The position numbers and the translations under genes were made by a program. 64,000 nt of DNA, taken from positions 62,001 through 126,000 of the forward strand of contig NZ_SLZN01000005.1 of NCBI RefSeq assembly GCF_004346035.1, given 5' to 3'. The notes under the pieces were generated by a model. That model saw nothing but the letters and a program-made list of their open reading frames with translations, had not been told where the DNA came from and ran no database searches. The first letter of the stretch is position 1. Each line of letters opens with the position of its first letter. This DNA comes from Acidomonas methanolica. Lineage in GTDB: Bacteria > Pseudomonadota > Alphaproteobacteria > Acetobacterales > Acetobacteraceae. Shown here piece after piece: positions 26,284 to 35,249 of the stretch.

Positions 26284-27458
26284 ACGATTTTGCACGAGAC
26301 CCCGTCCGGGCGGACGTCATCGTCGTGGGTGGCGGCTTCATGGGCGCCGCCACCGCTTTTTTCCTGCGCACGCACGGCCTGTCGGTGATCCTGCTCGAAC
26401 GCGACCTGATCGGACAGGCGGCAAGCGGGACCAATTTCGGCAATGTGCGCCGGCAGGGGCGCTATTTGCCGCAACTGCCTCTCGCGCACCGTTCCCGCGA
26501 CATCTGGGGACGCCTGCCCGAGCTGATCGGGGAAGACGTCGAATTCCTCCCCTCCGGCCATCTCCTCGTGACCACCCGTTCGGACGACGGGGCCCGGCTG
26601 GAGCAGTATGCCGTCGACTGCAAGGCGTGGGGCCTGGACCTGACGATGATGACCGGGGACCAGGCGCGCGCGATGTTCCCGATGGTGGGCCCGGAGATTC
26701 ATACGGTGTCCTATTCTCCGCATGACGGGCATGCCAACCCGCGCCTGGCGGCTCCCGCCTTCGGCCGGGCCGCCAGGCGGGCGGGCGCGCATGTCGTCGA
26801 ACAGGCGCCCGTCCTGTCGATCACGAAAGATTCGACGGATTTCATCGCCGAGACGGCGGATGGCCGCGTTTATCGCGCACCCATGCTTCAGGTTTCAAGC
26901 GGAGCGTGGGGGCGCAAGATGGCGGCCCTGTTCGGCGAGGATGTCCCCATGGCCCCGCAGGGGCCGCAAATGGGCGTGACCGAACCCATGCCCTATCGCG
27001 TCGCGCCCGTGATCGGGTCGGCCTCGAGCGTCACCGATGAGGGCGTGTATCTGCGGCAGGTCAAGCGCGGCAACATCGTGTTCGGCGGTGGACGACGCAG
27101 CACCGCCGACCTGGAGACGAAACGGGCCCGGCTCGATCCGATGAACACGCTGCGCCAGATGCCCCAACTGGCGCGCCTGCTGCCGGCCATCGCGCGCCTG
27201 CGGGTCATCCGCACATGGTCGGGGGTCGAGGGGTATGTCCAGGACAGCCTGCCGATCATGGGGCCCAGCGAGCGCGTCTCGGGCCTGTTCTACGCGTTCG
27301 GCTTCTGTGGTCACGGCTTTCAGCTTGGCCCCGGCGTCGGGGCCACTATGGCGGAACTGATCGCGACCGGGCATACGGACATTCCACTGGAGCCTTTTCG
27401 TGTCGGACGTTTCCAGCGCAACGCGGCAAACGCGGCTGCGTATTCTCCCCACGCGTAG
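26280..27458 (+). CDS. Catalytic FAD subunit (HcnC/DAO-like) of the three-subunit oxidase
   Basis: 392-aa D-amino-acid-oxidase-fold flavoprotein. The ADP loop is VIVVGGGFMGAATAFFL with VILLERDLIGQAASG, and the C-terminal flavin motif is YAFGFCGHGFQLGPGVG. It matches the substrate-oxidising subunit of HcnABC, octopine/nopaline oxidases and D-hydroxyproline dehydrogenase; sequence alone does not separate these. ATGA overlap with the preceding gene shows a coupled operon. It oxidises a secondary or primary amine carbon, giving imine that hydrolyses to oxo acid and amine. Confidence 0.86.
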   Translation: MNDFARDPVRADVIVVGGGFMGAATAFFLRTHGLSVILLERDLIGQAASGTNFGNVRRQGRYLPQLPLAHRSRDIWGRLPELIGEDVEFLPSGHLLVTTRSDDGARLEQYAVDCKAWGLDLTMMTGDQARAMFPMVGPEIHTVSYSPHDGHANPRLAAPAFGRAARRAGAHVVEQAPVLSITKDSTDFIAETADGRVYRAPMLQVSSGAWGRKMAALFGEDVPMAPQGPQMGVTEPMPYRVAPVIGSASSVTDEGVYLRQVKRGNIVFGGGRRSTADLETKRARLDPMNTLRQMPQLARLLPAIARLRVIRTWSGVEGYVQDSLPIMGPSERVSGLFYAFGFCGHGFQLGPGVGATMAELIATGHTDIPLEPFRVGRFQRNAANAAAYSPHA

Positions 27459-27508
27459 GCATCGTGATCCAGCGCGGAGCCCGCATCGTGAACCGAGGTG
27501 ACTGATCT

Positions 27509-28006
27509 ATGCCGCCATTGCCGAAGCTCGACCGGATCGACCTGCGCATCCTGGCGCAACTCCAGAGCAATGGCCGCCTGACGAATGTCGAACTGGCGCG
27601 CCGCGTCGGGCTTTCGGCCAGCCCCTGCCTCATTCGCGTCAAGCGACTGGAAAAGAGCGGCTATATCGTCAGTTACGGGGCCCAGATCAATCTCCAGAAG
27701 ATCAGCAGCCTGCTGACGGTGTTCACGGAAGTCACCCTCTCCGATCATCGGCGCGACGATTTTTCACGATTCGAGACCCGCATCCAGAAGATTCCCTCGG
27801 TCATGGAGTGCCATCTGGTCAGCGGCGGCTACGATTATCTGCTGAAATTCATGACCCGCAGCGTCGAACATTATCAGGGCGTGATCGAGGCGATGCTCGA
27901 CGCCAATATCGGCATCGAGAAATATTTCAGCTACATCGTCATCAAGTCTCCGATCATCAAACCGGCAATCGCAATCGACAGCATCATCGACTCTTCCCCG
28001 CCCTGA
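27509..28006 (+). CDS. Lrp/AsnC family transcriptional regulator
   Basis: 165-aa regulator. The helix-turn-helix is in LDRIDLRILAQLQSNGRLTNVELARRVGLSASPCLIRVKRLE, and the C-terminal RAM/AsnC ligand domain has TEVTLSDHRRDDFSRFE and MECHLVSGGYDYLLKF. ATG 27509 follows GAGGTGA by 8-9 nt. It lies 50 bp after the oxidase operon and before the transaminase, so it is probably the local regulator sensing an amino acid substrate or product. Confidence 0.93.
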   Translation: MPPLPKLDRIDLRILAQLQSNGRLTNVELARRVGLSASPCLIRVKRLEKSGYIVSYGAQINLQKISSLLTVFTEVTLSDHRRDDFSRFETRIQKIPSVMECHLVSGGYDYLLKFMTRSVEHYQGVIEAMLDANIGIEKYFSYIVIKSPIIKPAIAIDSIIDSSPP

Positions 28007-28145
28007 CGACTATGGGCGGATCCGACTGATCGCGTCCGCGAAACGGCACGATCTTTTCCCGCGGACGAGATTTCCCGCCACATCGTCTGTGCCGCTGGGG
28101 CACAATCCGGTTCTGGACGACGCCACTGCCGGGATCGCGCACGAC

Positions 28146-29504
28146 ATGAACACAGAAACGCTTCTCCGGACCGACCGGGATCATCTCATTCATCCCGTCT
28201 CCTCCTGGAAGGATCACGAGGCCGCCGGCGCCCGCATCCTGCGCTCCGGCAAGGGCGCCTGGGTCACGGACAGCGAGGGCCGGGACCTTCTTGACGGGTT
28301 TTCGGGCCTGTGGTGCGTCAATGTCGGCTATGGTTGCCAGAGCGTGGTCGATGCCGCCACGGAACAGATGAGCCGCCTGCCCTATGCCACGGGCTATTTC
28401 GGCTTCGCGAACGAGGCGGCCATCGCGCTTGCCGGTCGTCTGGCAGCCAAGGCGCCGGGGGATCTGAACCGCGTCTTCTTTTCCCAAGGCGGGTCGGATG
28501 CGGTGGACAGCGCCCTGCGCTTCATCCGCTTTTACCAGCACGCGCGCGGCACTCCGCAGAAACGGCATGTCATCGGTCTGTCGCGCGGGTATCATGGATC
28601 GACCTATACCGGCGCGGGATTGACCGCCCTGTCCGTCTTCCATCGCGATGCGGACGTGCCGCTGGCGTGGCAGCACCATATTCCCAGTCCCTATCCTTAC
28701 CGCCATGCCGGCGACGGGCAGCCGGAAACGATCATCGCGGAATCGGTGGCGTCCCTGCGCCGAAAGGTCGAGGAACTCGGCGCGGATCAGGTCGCGGCCT
28801 TCTTTTGCGAACCGATACAGGGATCGGGCGGCGTGATCGTGCCGCCCGCCGGCTGGCTGGCCGCGATGCGGCATACGTGCACGGAACTCGGCATCCTGTT
28901 CGTCGCGGATGAGGTCATCACGGGTTTCGGCAGGACCGGCCCCCTCTTCGCGTGCGAGACCGAGCAGGTCGTCCCCGACATGATGACGGTCGCGAAAGGC
29001 CTGACGGCCGGTTACGCCCCGATGGGCGCGGTCTTCATGTCCGACGCCATCTACACGACCATTCGCGACAACACGCCCGCCGGCGTTCCCATCGGGCACG
29101 GCATGACCTACAGCGCCCATCCCGTCAGCGCCGCGATCGGCCTCGCGGTTCTCGACCTGTATGAAGGGGGCATGCTGGAGAATGGCCGGCGGGCCGGCGC
29201 GCATCTCGCGGAGCGCCTGCGCGCGATGGCCGACCATCCCCTGATCGGCGACGTGCGCGTCAGCGGCCTGCTGGCCGGGATCGAACTGGTCGCCGACAAG
29301 GCCACCAAACGCAAGCCCGCCGCTGATCTCCAGCTTGCGTCCACGCTGTCGAGGGCCGGCTACGAGGCCGGAATATTGTTCCGGGCTTTCGGGGACGACA
29401 TTATCGGCCTCGCTCCGCCCCTGTGCTGCTCGACCGCGGAAATCGACCTGCTGTGCGACCGCCTGTATCGCGTCATCGACGATCTGCGTCCGACGATGCG
29501 GTAG
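28146..29504 (+). CDS. Class III omega-aminotransferase (SpuC-like)
   Basis: PLP-dependent transaminase of 452 aa, near in pattern to putrescine/beta-alanine:pyruvate aminotransferases. Features are GLWCVNVGYG and PYATGYFGFAN near the substrate pocket, FFSQGGSDAVDSALR for the PLP phosphate, the Asp of VADEVITGFGRTG that contacts the PLP ring, and the Schiff-base Lys in MMTVAKGLTAGYAPMGA. The ATG at 28146 begins the family's N-terminus; its ribosome site is weak. It would pass an omega-amino group to pyruvate and deliver an aldehyde to one of the island's two aldehyde dehydrogenases. Confidence 0.9.
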   Translation: MNTETLLRTDRDHLIHPVSSWKDHEAAGARILRSGKGAWVTDSEGRDLLDGFSGLWCVNVGYGCQSVVDAATEQMSRLPYATGYFGFANEAAIALAGRLAAKAPGDLNRVFFSQGGSDAVDSALRFIRFYQHARGTPQKRHVIGLSRGYHGSTYTGAGLTALSVFHRDADVPLAWQHHIPSPYPYRHAGDGQPETIIAESVASLRRKVEELGADQVAAFFCEPIQGSGGVIVPPAGWLAAMRHTCTELGILFVADEVITGFGRTGPLFACETEQVVPDMMTVAKGLTAGYAPMGAVFMSDAIYTTIRDNTPAGVPIGHGMTYSAHPVSAAIGLAVLDLYEGGMLENGRRAGAHLAERLRAMADHPLIGDVRVSGLLAGIELVADKATKRKPAADLQLASTLSRAGYEAGILFRAFGDDIIGLAPPLCCSTAEIDLLCDRLYRVIDDLRPTMR

Positions 29505-29693
29505 CGTTCCTCGCTCCTTCCCGGCTCCCGTTTTCCGTTCAACATCATGAGTTTGTCACACGTGCGGGAAGGAGGGCGATGACGTCGCTCGCCTCCGGCA
29601 CGCGCGTCATGCCGTGCCTGTCGTCCGTCCGCCGTGCGTCACGGGGTTCGTATCACCGGGTTGTGTACTCGACCCGTCCAAAGGGAGCGGAGC

Positions 29694-29715
29694 GGCGGAG
29701 CAGGATCGCTCCGCC
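29694..29715. terminator. GC-rich hairpin between transaminase and gcd
   Basis: Perfect 8-bp stem GGCGGAGC/GCTCCGCC with loop AGGATC, located between the convergent ends of the transaminase and glucose dehydrogenase genes. Position suits a bidirectional terminator, but the T-run on either side is poor. The rest of 29505-29738 shows nothing else. Confidence 0.5.
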
Positions 29716-29738
29716 TTGAGCATTTCCTTATCCGCTTG

Positions 29739-32165
29739 TCATTTCGTGTCGGGAAGAGACCACGCGATCAGGTAATCGCCGAGCTTGGTCGGGAACGAAC
29801 CATGACCGCCGACATAGGAGACGACATACTGCTTGCCGTTCACGGCATACGTCATGGGTGTGGACTGCCCGCCGGCGGGAAGCGATTGCTGCCATAGCAC
29901 CCGGCCCGTCGTCACGTCGTAGGCGCGTATGTAGTAGTCCATCGAGCCCGTGAGGAACGCGACGTTACCCGCGGTGACCAGCGGCCCACCAAGCGCCGGC
30001 ACGCCAATCTTCACCGGCGGGAGGGTGATCGGCAGTGAACTTCCATACAGGCTGTTCTGCATAGTGCCGTTGCGGTGCTTCCAGACCACCTTGTTGGTGG
30101 TCAGGTCGATACCGACCATATAGCCCCAGGGCGGATTACGGCAGGGCAGATTCAGCCCGACCTTGGCCAGCACCGGGTCGATGAACGGGGTGAGTTCCAC
30201 GGCGTACGGGATACCGTAATTATGCTGGATGCCGCTCTCTCCTCCGGTTCCGCCCGCGCTGCCCGGAGACGGCCAGAGCGGATTGTTCGGCCCACGCGGA
30301 ACGAGACGCGAGACGAACGGCAGCGAAAGGGTATCGGCGACAGCGATCTGGCGCAGCGGGTCGACGGCGAGACCGCCCCACTCAAAGATCCCGAGATTGC
30401 CGGGGAAGACGAGCGTGCCCCGGGTCGAGGGAGGCGTAAAGGTGCCCTCGTAGCGCAGCTGATGGAAGGCGATCCGGCAGATCATCTGGTCGAAGATTGT
30501 GCCGCCCCACATGTCGGCGCCTGTCAGCAGCGCCTTGGGACGGAGGGAGAGATCGGAGAAAGGCTGCGTCGGCGAGGCGTGATCGCCGGGCGCGGCGCCT
30601 TGCGGGACCGGCAGTTCGTGAGCGGGGACGATCAGCTTTCCCGTGCGGCGGTCGAGGACGAAGATATTGCCCGTCTTGCCCGGTGCGTAGATCGCGGGGA
30701 TGACCGTCCCGTCCTTCTGCCTGATATCGACCAGGCTCGGCTGCGAGGGAACGTCCATGTCCCAAAGGTCGTGATGGACGGCCTGGTAGAACCAGGCGAG
30801 TTTGCCGGTATCGGCGTTGAGCGCGAGGATGCCGGAGGCGTAGCGTTCGGAATACTGGTTGCGGTTGCCCCCCCATTCGTCGGGGGTCTGCACGCCGGTC
30901 GGGATGTAGATCAGGTTGAGCGCGGCGTCGTAAGACGAGGTGATCCACGAGTTCGGCGAGTTCGCCACGAATTTGTGGTCCGGACCCGGCATCTGGTTCG
31001 GATCGGGATTGCCTGTGTCGAAGACCCAGACGAGCTTGCCGGTATAGAGGTCGTACGCGCGGGTGACGCCCGAGGGCTCATGCACCGAGCCGTTATCCGT
31101 CACAGCGCCCGACTGGATGACGAGCCTGTCGGTGACAACGGGTGGGGACGTGGCCTCCCATTCTCCGACCTGGGTGAAGGGCATCCCCTCGACGCGCAGG
31201 TTGAGCTCGCCGTTATTGCCGAAACTGGAGCAGCGCGATCCGTCATCGGCGTTGATGGCGATCAGGCGGCCGTCATTGGTCGGCAGAAAGAGGCGGCGGG
31301 CGCATTCCGTCGGCGCGGGCTGCCCGTCGATCGTCAGCGCGCCCGCAGGCGTGGCATGATAGGTCACGCCGCGGCAGGTCAGATGCTGGAAACCGGGATT
31401 GACGTAGAGATGGGGGTCGAACACCCATTTCGTCTTGCCGGTCGTCGCGTCGACCGCGAACAGCTTCTGATGGGTCGAGCAGAGATAGAGGGTCCCGTTC
31501 GCCATGACCGGCGTGCCCTCGTTCGTCGTCTCGCCGGGATCGTTCGCCGTCTTGAGATCCCCGGTCCGCATGATCCAGGCGACTTTCAGCCTGCCCACGT
31601 TCGAGGCGTCAATCTGCTTCAGCGGCGAGAAGCGGTTTCCATACTGTGTGCGGCCCCAATCGTGCCATTCGGAATCGGGCATCGCGGCGGCGTCGCCCGG
31701 CGCGGCGTTGGCGACCTGCGTCGGCAGCGTGCCGTCAAGGGAATAAGGGTCCTGCGTGAGCGAGAACGCGACGACGAGAACCGCCAGCACGAGGCTCGCG
31801 CCCAGCGGGACGATCGTCGCGCGGGTGGCCCCCAGCGGACGCCTGATGAACGGCAGGAGCAGCCATATGCCGACGATGACGATCACGTCGCCACGCGGAA
31901 CGAGAGACCAGAAATCGAAGCCGGCTTCGGCGATGGCCCAGATCAGGCTGCCGAGCGTGATCGCCGCATAGACCCAGAGAGCCGCCGCCTTGCCGCGATA
32001 GAGGAGAAAAGCGGTCGCCAGCATCGCGATGCCGCAGACGAGATAATAGGGCGTGTCGCCGTAGGTCGTCAGCCACGCCCCACCAATGGTGAGGGCGAGG
32101 CCGATCAACGCGACGAGCAGCGCCGTCAGCATAACCGGCATCGGTAGGCGAGGGAGCGTGTTCAT
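29739..32165 (-). CDS. gcd: Membrane-bound PQQ-dependent glucose dehydrogenase
   Basis: 808-aa quinoprotein, the usual size for mGDH. About five membrane helices fill the first 140 residues; the periplasmic eight-bladed propeller follows from SEWHDWGRTQYGNRFSPLKQI, with the tryptophan-docking type repeats (TGKTKWVFD, TGKLVWVFD, TGKLAWFYQ, TGKLIVP, TGRVLWQQS) and VQTPDEWGGNRNQYSERY near the PQQ site. It oxidises D-glucose to gluconolactone in the periplasm and reduces ubiquinone. ATG 32165 lies 6 nt after GGAG. Last gene of an operon after the mutarotase and porin, so it shares their LacI operator. Confidence 0.95.
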   Translation of the reverse strand: MNTLPRLPMPVMLTALLVALIGLALTIGGAWLTTYGDTPYYLVCGIAMLATAFLLYRGKAAALWVYAAITLGSLIWAIAEAGFDFWSLVPRGDVIVIVGIWLLLPFIRRPLGATRATIVPLGASLVLAVLVVAFSLTQDPYSLDGTLPTQVANAAPGDAAAMPDSEWHDWGRTQYGNRFSPLKQIDASNVGRLKVAWIMRTGDLKTANDPGETTNEGTPVMANGTLYLCSTHQKLFAVDATTGKTKWVFDPHLYVNPGFQHLTCRGVTYHATPAGALTIDGQPAPTECARRLFLPTNDGRLIAINADDGSRCSSFGNNGELNLRVEGMPFTQVGEWEATSPPVVTDRLVIQSGAVTDNGSVHEPSGVTRAYDLYTGKLVWVFDTGNPDPNQMPGPDHKFVANSPNSWITSSYDAALNLIYIPTGVQTPDEWGGNRNQYSERYASGILALNADTGKLAWFYQAVHHDLWDMDVPSQPSLVDIRQKDGTVIPAIYAPGKTGNIFVLDRRTGKLIVPAHELPVPQGAAPGDHASPTQPFSDLSLRPKALLTGADMWGGTIFDQMICRIAFHQLRYEGTFTPPSTRGTLVFPGNLGIFEWGGLAVDPLRQIAVADTLSLPFVSRLVPRGPNNPLWPSPGSAGGTGGESGIQHNYGIPYAVELTPFIDPVLAKVGLNLPCRNPPWGYMVGIDLTTNKVVWKHRNGTMQNSLYGSSLPITLPPVKIGVPALGGPLVTAGNVAFLTGSMDYYIRAYDVTTGRVLWQQSLPAGGQSTPMTYAVNGKQYVVSYVGGHGSFPTKLGDYLIAWSLPDTK

Positions 32166-32252
32166 GTCGTCTCCAGGACTGTCGGATGGGAAGAATGGGC
32201 GCGTCGCCAATGCGCGATCAATCCGAGCCCGGCACGGCTCGGATTGATCGCA

Positions 32253-33422
32253 TCACTGATTCGAAAACCGATAGATCGTCGTATAGTCGAATTCCTGCCC
32301 CGGACGAAGCACAGTCGTCGGGAAGGACGGATGGTTCGGGCTGTCGGGAAAATGCTCGGCCTCGAAGGCGATGGCATCGGTCTGGCGATAGGCCTTGCCG
32401 GAGAGACCGGCGTAGCCGCCGTCCAGCGAGTTCGACGTATAGACCTGCAAGCCCGGCTGGTTCGTCAGGACGTCCATCGACCGCCCGGAGCGAGGGTCGT
32501 AGAGATGTGCCGCCGGACGGGGGACGGCGCCGGACGGCCCATCGATCACCCAGTTATGGTCGTATCCGCGCGCGTACATCATCTGGACGAATGAATCGCG
32601 CAGGCGGTCGCCGATCACGCGGGGCATGGTGAAGTCGAGCGGCGTGCCGGTGACGGGCGCGATCTCGCCCGTCGGAATCGATGTCGGATCGGTGGGCGTA
32701 TAACGGCCGGCGTCGATCTGTAATATTTCCGGAGCAATCGATCCGGACCCCTCGCCATCGAGGTTCCAGTAGCTATGGTTCGTCAGGTTGAGGACCGTCG
32801 GGGCATCGGTCGTCGCCGTGTAGTGGAGCGTCAGGGCGTTGGTATCATCGAGGCTGTAGGTAACCTTCGTCGTCAGCTTTCCGGGAAAGCCCTGATCGCC
32901 ATCCGGCGAGACGAGCGCCAGCGTGACGGAAGCCGCCCTGCCATCCGCCCTGTGCGCGGCGAGCGTCCAGAGTTTCTTGTCGAAGCCCTGCGTGCCCCCA
33001 TGCAGTGCATTGGGCGGCGCGGTCACGGCGATATGGTAGCTCTTGCCGTCGAGCGTGAAATTGCCGCCCGCGAGGCGGTTGGCGTAACGGCCGATCATCG
33101 CTCCGAAGAACAGCCCCCCTTTCGCGGAATCGACCGTATATCCCTTGAGCGCGCCGAAGCCGAGCACGATGTCGCCGGGATGCCCTTCGTGGTCCGGGGT
33201 CACGACGGACTGGATGATGCCGCCATAAGTGATGACCCGCACCGTCACATCCCTGTCGTTCTTCAAGGTAACGATCTGGACCTTGCGCCCATCGGCCAGT
33301 TGCCCCCAGGGCGCCACGGATACCGTCGGCGCGGCGGTCGCGACGCCGTATGCGAACGGGACGACGGACCCCATCACGGCGACGCGCCTGATATGGCGAC
33401 GAAAGGAAAGATGAACCGACAT
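32253..33422 (-). CDS. galM: Periplasmic aldose 1-epimerase
   Basis: 389-aa mutarotase with a signal peptide ending around ATAAP, so it is exported. Family residues seen are RYANRLAGGNF, the substrate His region NALHGGTQGFDKK, the catalytic acid His in NHSYWNLDG, and the base Glu in FEAEHFPDSPNHPSFP. It interconverts alpha- and beta-glucose outside the cytoplasm, which suits the beta-anomer preference of the neighbouring glucose dehydrogenase. It is 87 bp upstream of gcd and 47 bp downstream of the porin, in one operon. Confidence 0.93.
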   Translation of the reverse strand: MSVHLSFRRHIRRVAVMGSVVPFAYGVATAAPTVSVAPWGQLADGRKVQIVTLKNDRDVTVRVITYGGIIQSVVTPDHEGHPGDIVLGFGALKGYTVDSAKGGLFFGAMIGRYANRLAGGNFTLDGKSYHIAVTAPPNALHGGTQGFDKKLWTLAAHRADGRAASVTLALVSPDGDQGFPGKLTTKVTYSLDDTNALTLHYTATTDAPTVLNLTNHSYWNLDGEGSGSIAPEILQIDAGRYTPTDPTSIPTGEIAPVTGTPLDFTMPRVIGDRLRDSFVQMMYARGYDHNWVIDGPSGAVPRPAAHLYDPRSGRSMDVLTNQPGLQVYTSNSLDGGYAGLSGKAYRQTDAIAFEAEHFPDSPNHPSFPTTVLRPGQEFDYTTIYRFSNQ

Positions 33423-33469
33423 CGTGATGGATCCTTGCGATTTGACTGCAACTGAATGGATGGCGGGGC

Positions 33470-35053
33470 TCAGAACGTCGTCCCCAGTTCCATGTCGAGC
33501 AGCAGGGCGTTGCGGTAGCGGTTCGTGCCGCCCGGATGCCAGATATATTGGACGCCCGGACGCAGGGCGAGCCAGGGTGCCGGGCGATAGCCGTAGTTGA
33601 TCTCGCCGGCATGCTCCCCGCTGGGCTTGAGGATGTCGGTGTACCCCTCCTGCTGAAGGGCGGTGGCGTAAATCCCGAGTTTGGGGTTTACGAAATTGAA
33701 TTTGCCACCGAAGCTGACCGTGTCGTTCGGGCGGTTCCAGAACGTGCCCTTCCGGACGATGCCCCAGGTGATGTAATAGGGCGCGATCGCCGTTCTGGGA
33801 TCGCCCCAGGTGAAGGACAGGAAAGCGATCGTCGAGCGATTCGGATCGGCGCGGTCACGCTGCAGCATCCTGTCACCCTCGAACCATCCGCCGAACCGAC
33901 CGCGGACCTTCTCGATCGGCAGGTTGCCCACGTCTGCCCCGGCGATCTGGAATCCCCTGAACTGGCCGTAGACGTTATTGACTTCGGACGTATCCCAATA
34001 GCCGCCGACCTTGAGATTCGTCGGCAGCGCGCCGTGCGTGTCCGTGCCGCCGAAATGCCAGCCGATCTGGAACGGCAGAAAGGCGCCCGTCGATCCGTGC
34101 AGCCACATCTTCCAGGCATAGCCCGTATTCGAGATTGTCGGATCGGCGTTGTAGATACCGGCGGACACAAGCATACGCTCGTCTCCAAAAGGAAAGACCT
34201 TGATATAGGCGCCGGGATGGGCGGTCGGGTAATAGCCATAACCGGAATTACTGGCGATCGCCTGCGGCATGCCGCAAATTGCATTGGTCTGGAACTGGCA
34301 ATACAGATTCATGCCCCAATGGGAGGTGGATTGGGCGAAGTCGTTTTCCGAATTGATCCACCCGATCTCGGCATCGACATATCGTCCGAACTGTCTTTCG
34401 AACGAGAGCCGCGTGAAACGGATCGTCTCTCCCGATCCGAAGATCTCCTGCGGACTGTTCAGAGCCGGCAGTTGCTGCCCGATACCTTGCCCGGCGCGCT
34501 CCGTCATAAGGACATGGAAAATGCCGATATTATGACCCGTGAGCTGGGCAAAATTCACATCGGCGCCGATCGCCACTTCATGCGCGTACCGCACGGTGCG
34601 GCCACGACCACCGATCGGGTTTCCGGCACTGTCCTCGAGATAATGACCGAAGATGTTGATGCCTTCGTTCTGGAGCCGCACGCGCTCGCCGCCCCAGTCG
34701 CCCGTCATGGTCTTCTGCGTCAGCCAGCCCGCGAACGACGCCGGAAAGAAAGGCTCGTCCGGGACAGGCGTCACGGCATGGCGCGTCGTGCCCAGGGAGG
34801 CCGGCGAACGGTTATAGGGATTACCGAAGAAGATAGGAGGATCATCCGGGGAGACGGCAGGCCCGGACGATGACGGGTCGAGCGTCGCGCCCGCTGTCAT
34901 GGTCTCATGAGGCCTGCTGTCATCGTGCCGGGTCGGGGACGGTCCCGAGACCTGCGCGTGGGCCGACGCGCTGACTGCCACGCAATATCCGATCAGCGCC
35001 GCCATGCTCATTCTCATCGTGTTGCGCCACTGCCTGAATGCCCGGCTCGTCAT
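33470..35053 (-). CDS. oprB: OprB-type carbohydrate-selective porin
   Basis: 527-aa outer-membrane porin with a signal peptide ending near SAHAQ, an extended Pro/Ser-rich segment, then the OprB domain starting at KTMTGDWGGERVRLQNEGINI and running through strands such as RFGGWFEGDRMLQRD to the C-terminal aromatic ELGTTF. It lets glucose into the periplasm, where the mutarotase and dehydrogenase act. ATG 35053 has AGGGA upstream. The LacI-type operator at 35086-35101 lies 33 bp before the start. Confidence 0.92.
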   Translation of the reverse strand: MTSRAFRQWRNTMRMSMAALIGYCVAVSASAHAQVSGPSPTRHDDSRPHETMTAGATLDPSSSGPAVSPDDPPIFFGNPYNRSPASLGTTRHAVTPVPDEPFFPASFAGWLTQKTMTGDWGGERVRLQNEGINIFGHYLEDSAGNPIGGRGRTVRYAHEVAIGADVNFAQLTGHNIGIFHVLMTERAGQGIGQQLPALNSPQEIFGSGETIRFTRLSFERQFGRYVDAEIGWINSENDFAQSTSHWGMNLYCQFQTNAICGMPQAIASNSGYGYYPTAHPGAYIKVFPFGDERMLVSAGIYNADPTISNTGYAWKMWLHGSTGAFLPFQIGWHFGGTDTHGALPTNLKVGGYWDTSEVNNVYGQFRGFQIAGADVGNLPIEKVRGRFGGWFEGDRMLQRDRADPNRSTIAFLSFTWGDPRTAIAPYYITWGIVRKGTFWNRPNDTVSFGGKFNFVNPKLGIYATALQQEGYTDILKPSGEHAGEINYGYRPAPWLALRPGVQYIWHPGGTNRYRNALLLDMELGTTF

Positions 35054-35085
35054 TCATATCCCTGTTGATAGTCATTATGAGCATC

Positions 35086-35101
35086 ATGTTAACGCTAACA
35101 T
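35086..35101. promoter_or_regulatory. LacI-family operator at the oprB-galM-gcd promoter
   Basis: ATGTTAACGCTAACAT is a near-perfect palindrome with the central CG typical of LacI-family sites. The 14-bp core TGTTAACGCTAACA occurs again, base for base, at 36626-36639 between the regulator and the MFS gene. The two copies flank exactly the units a local LacI repressor would control. Confidence 0.8.
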
Positions 35102-35249
35102 AGCTCGCTGGAAAGGCGGCCGGCCAACCGGGCACGAATAAGTGATTCCGGGATGAAACCGATAACCCCCTGTCCGGGAGCCGCCGACGCAGACGGCGTC
35201 GGGCCGTTTCAGGAAGCCCGGCGCGATGTCCGGCGTGAGCGCACGGCGC

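Noticed and set aside
24632-27458. Hydrogen cyanide synthase (HcnABC)
   Set aside because: The subunit architecture matches, but the same set also serves opine and hydroxyproline oxidation and all neighbours are catabolic; calling cyanide production would be unsupported.
7138-29504. Interpretation as a classical Puu putrescine pathway
   Set aside because: PuuB-, PuuC- and GabD-like genes are present, but no PuuA or PuuD homologue, and the importer and TonB receptor do not fit that pathway.
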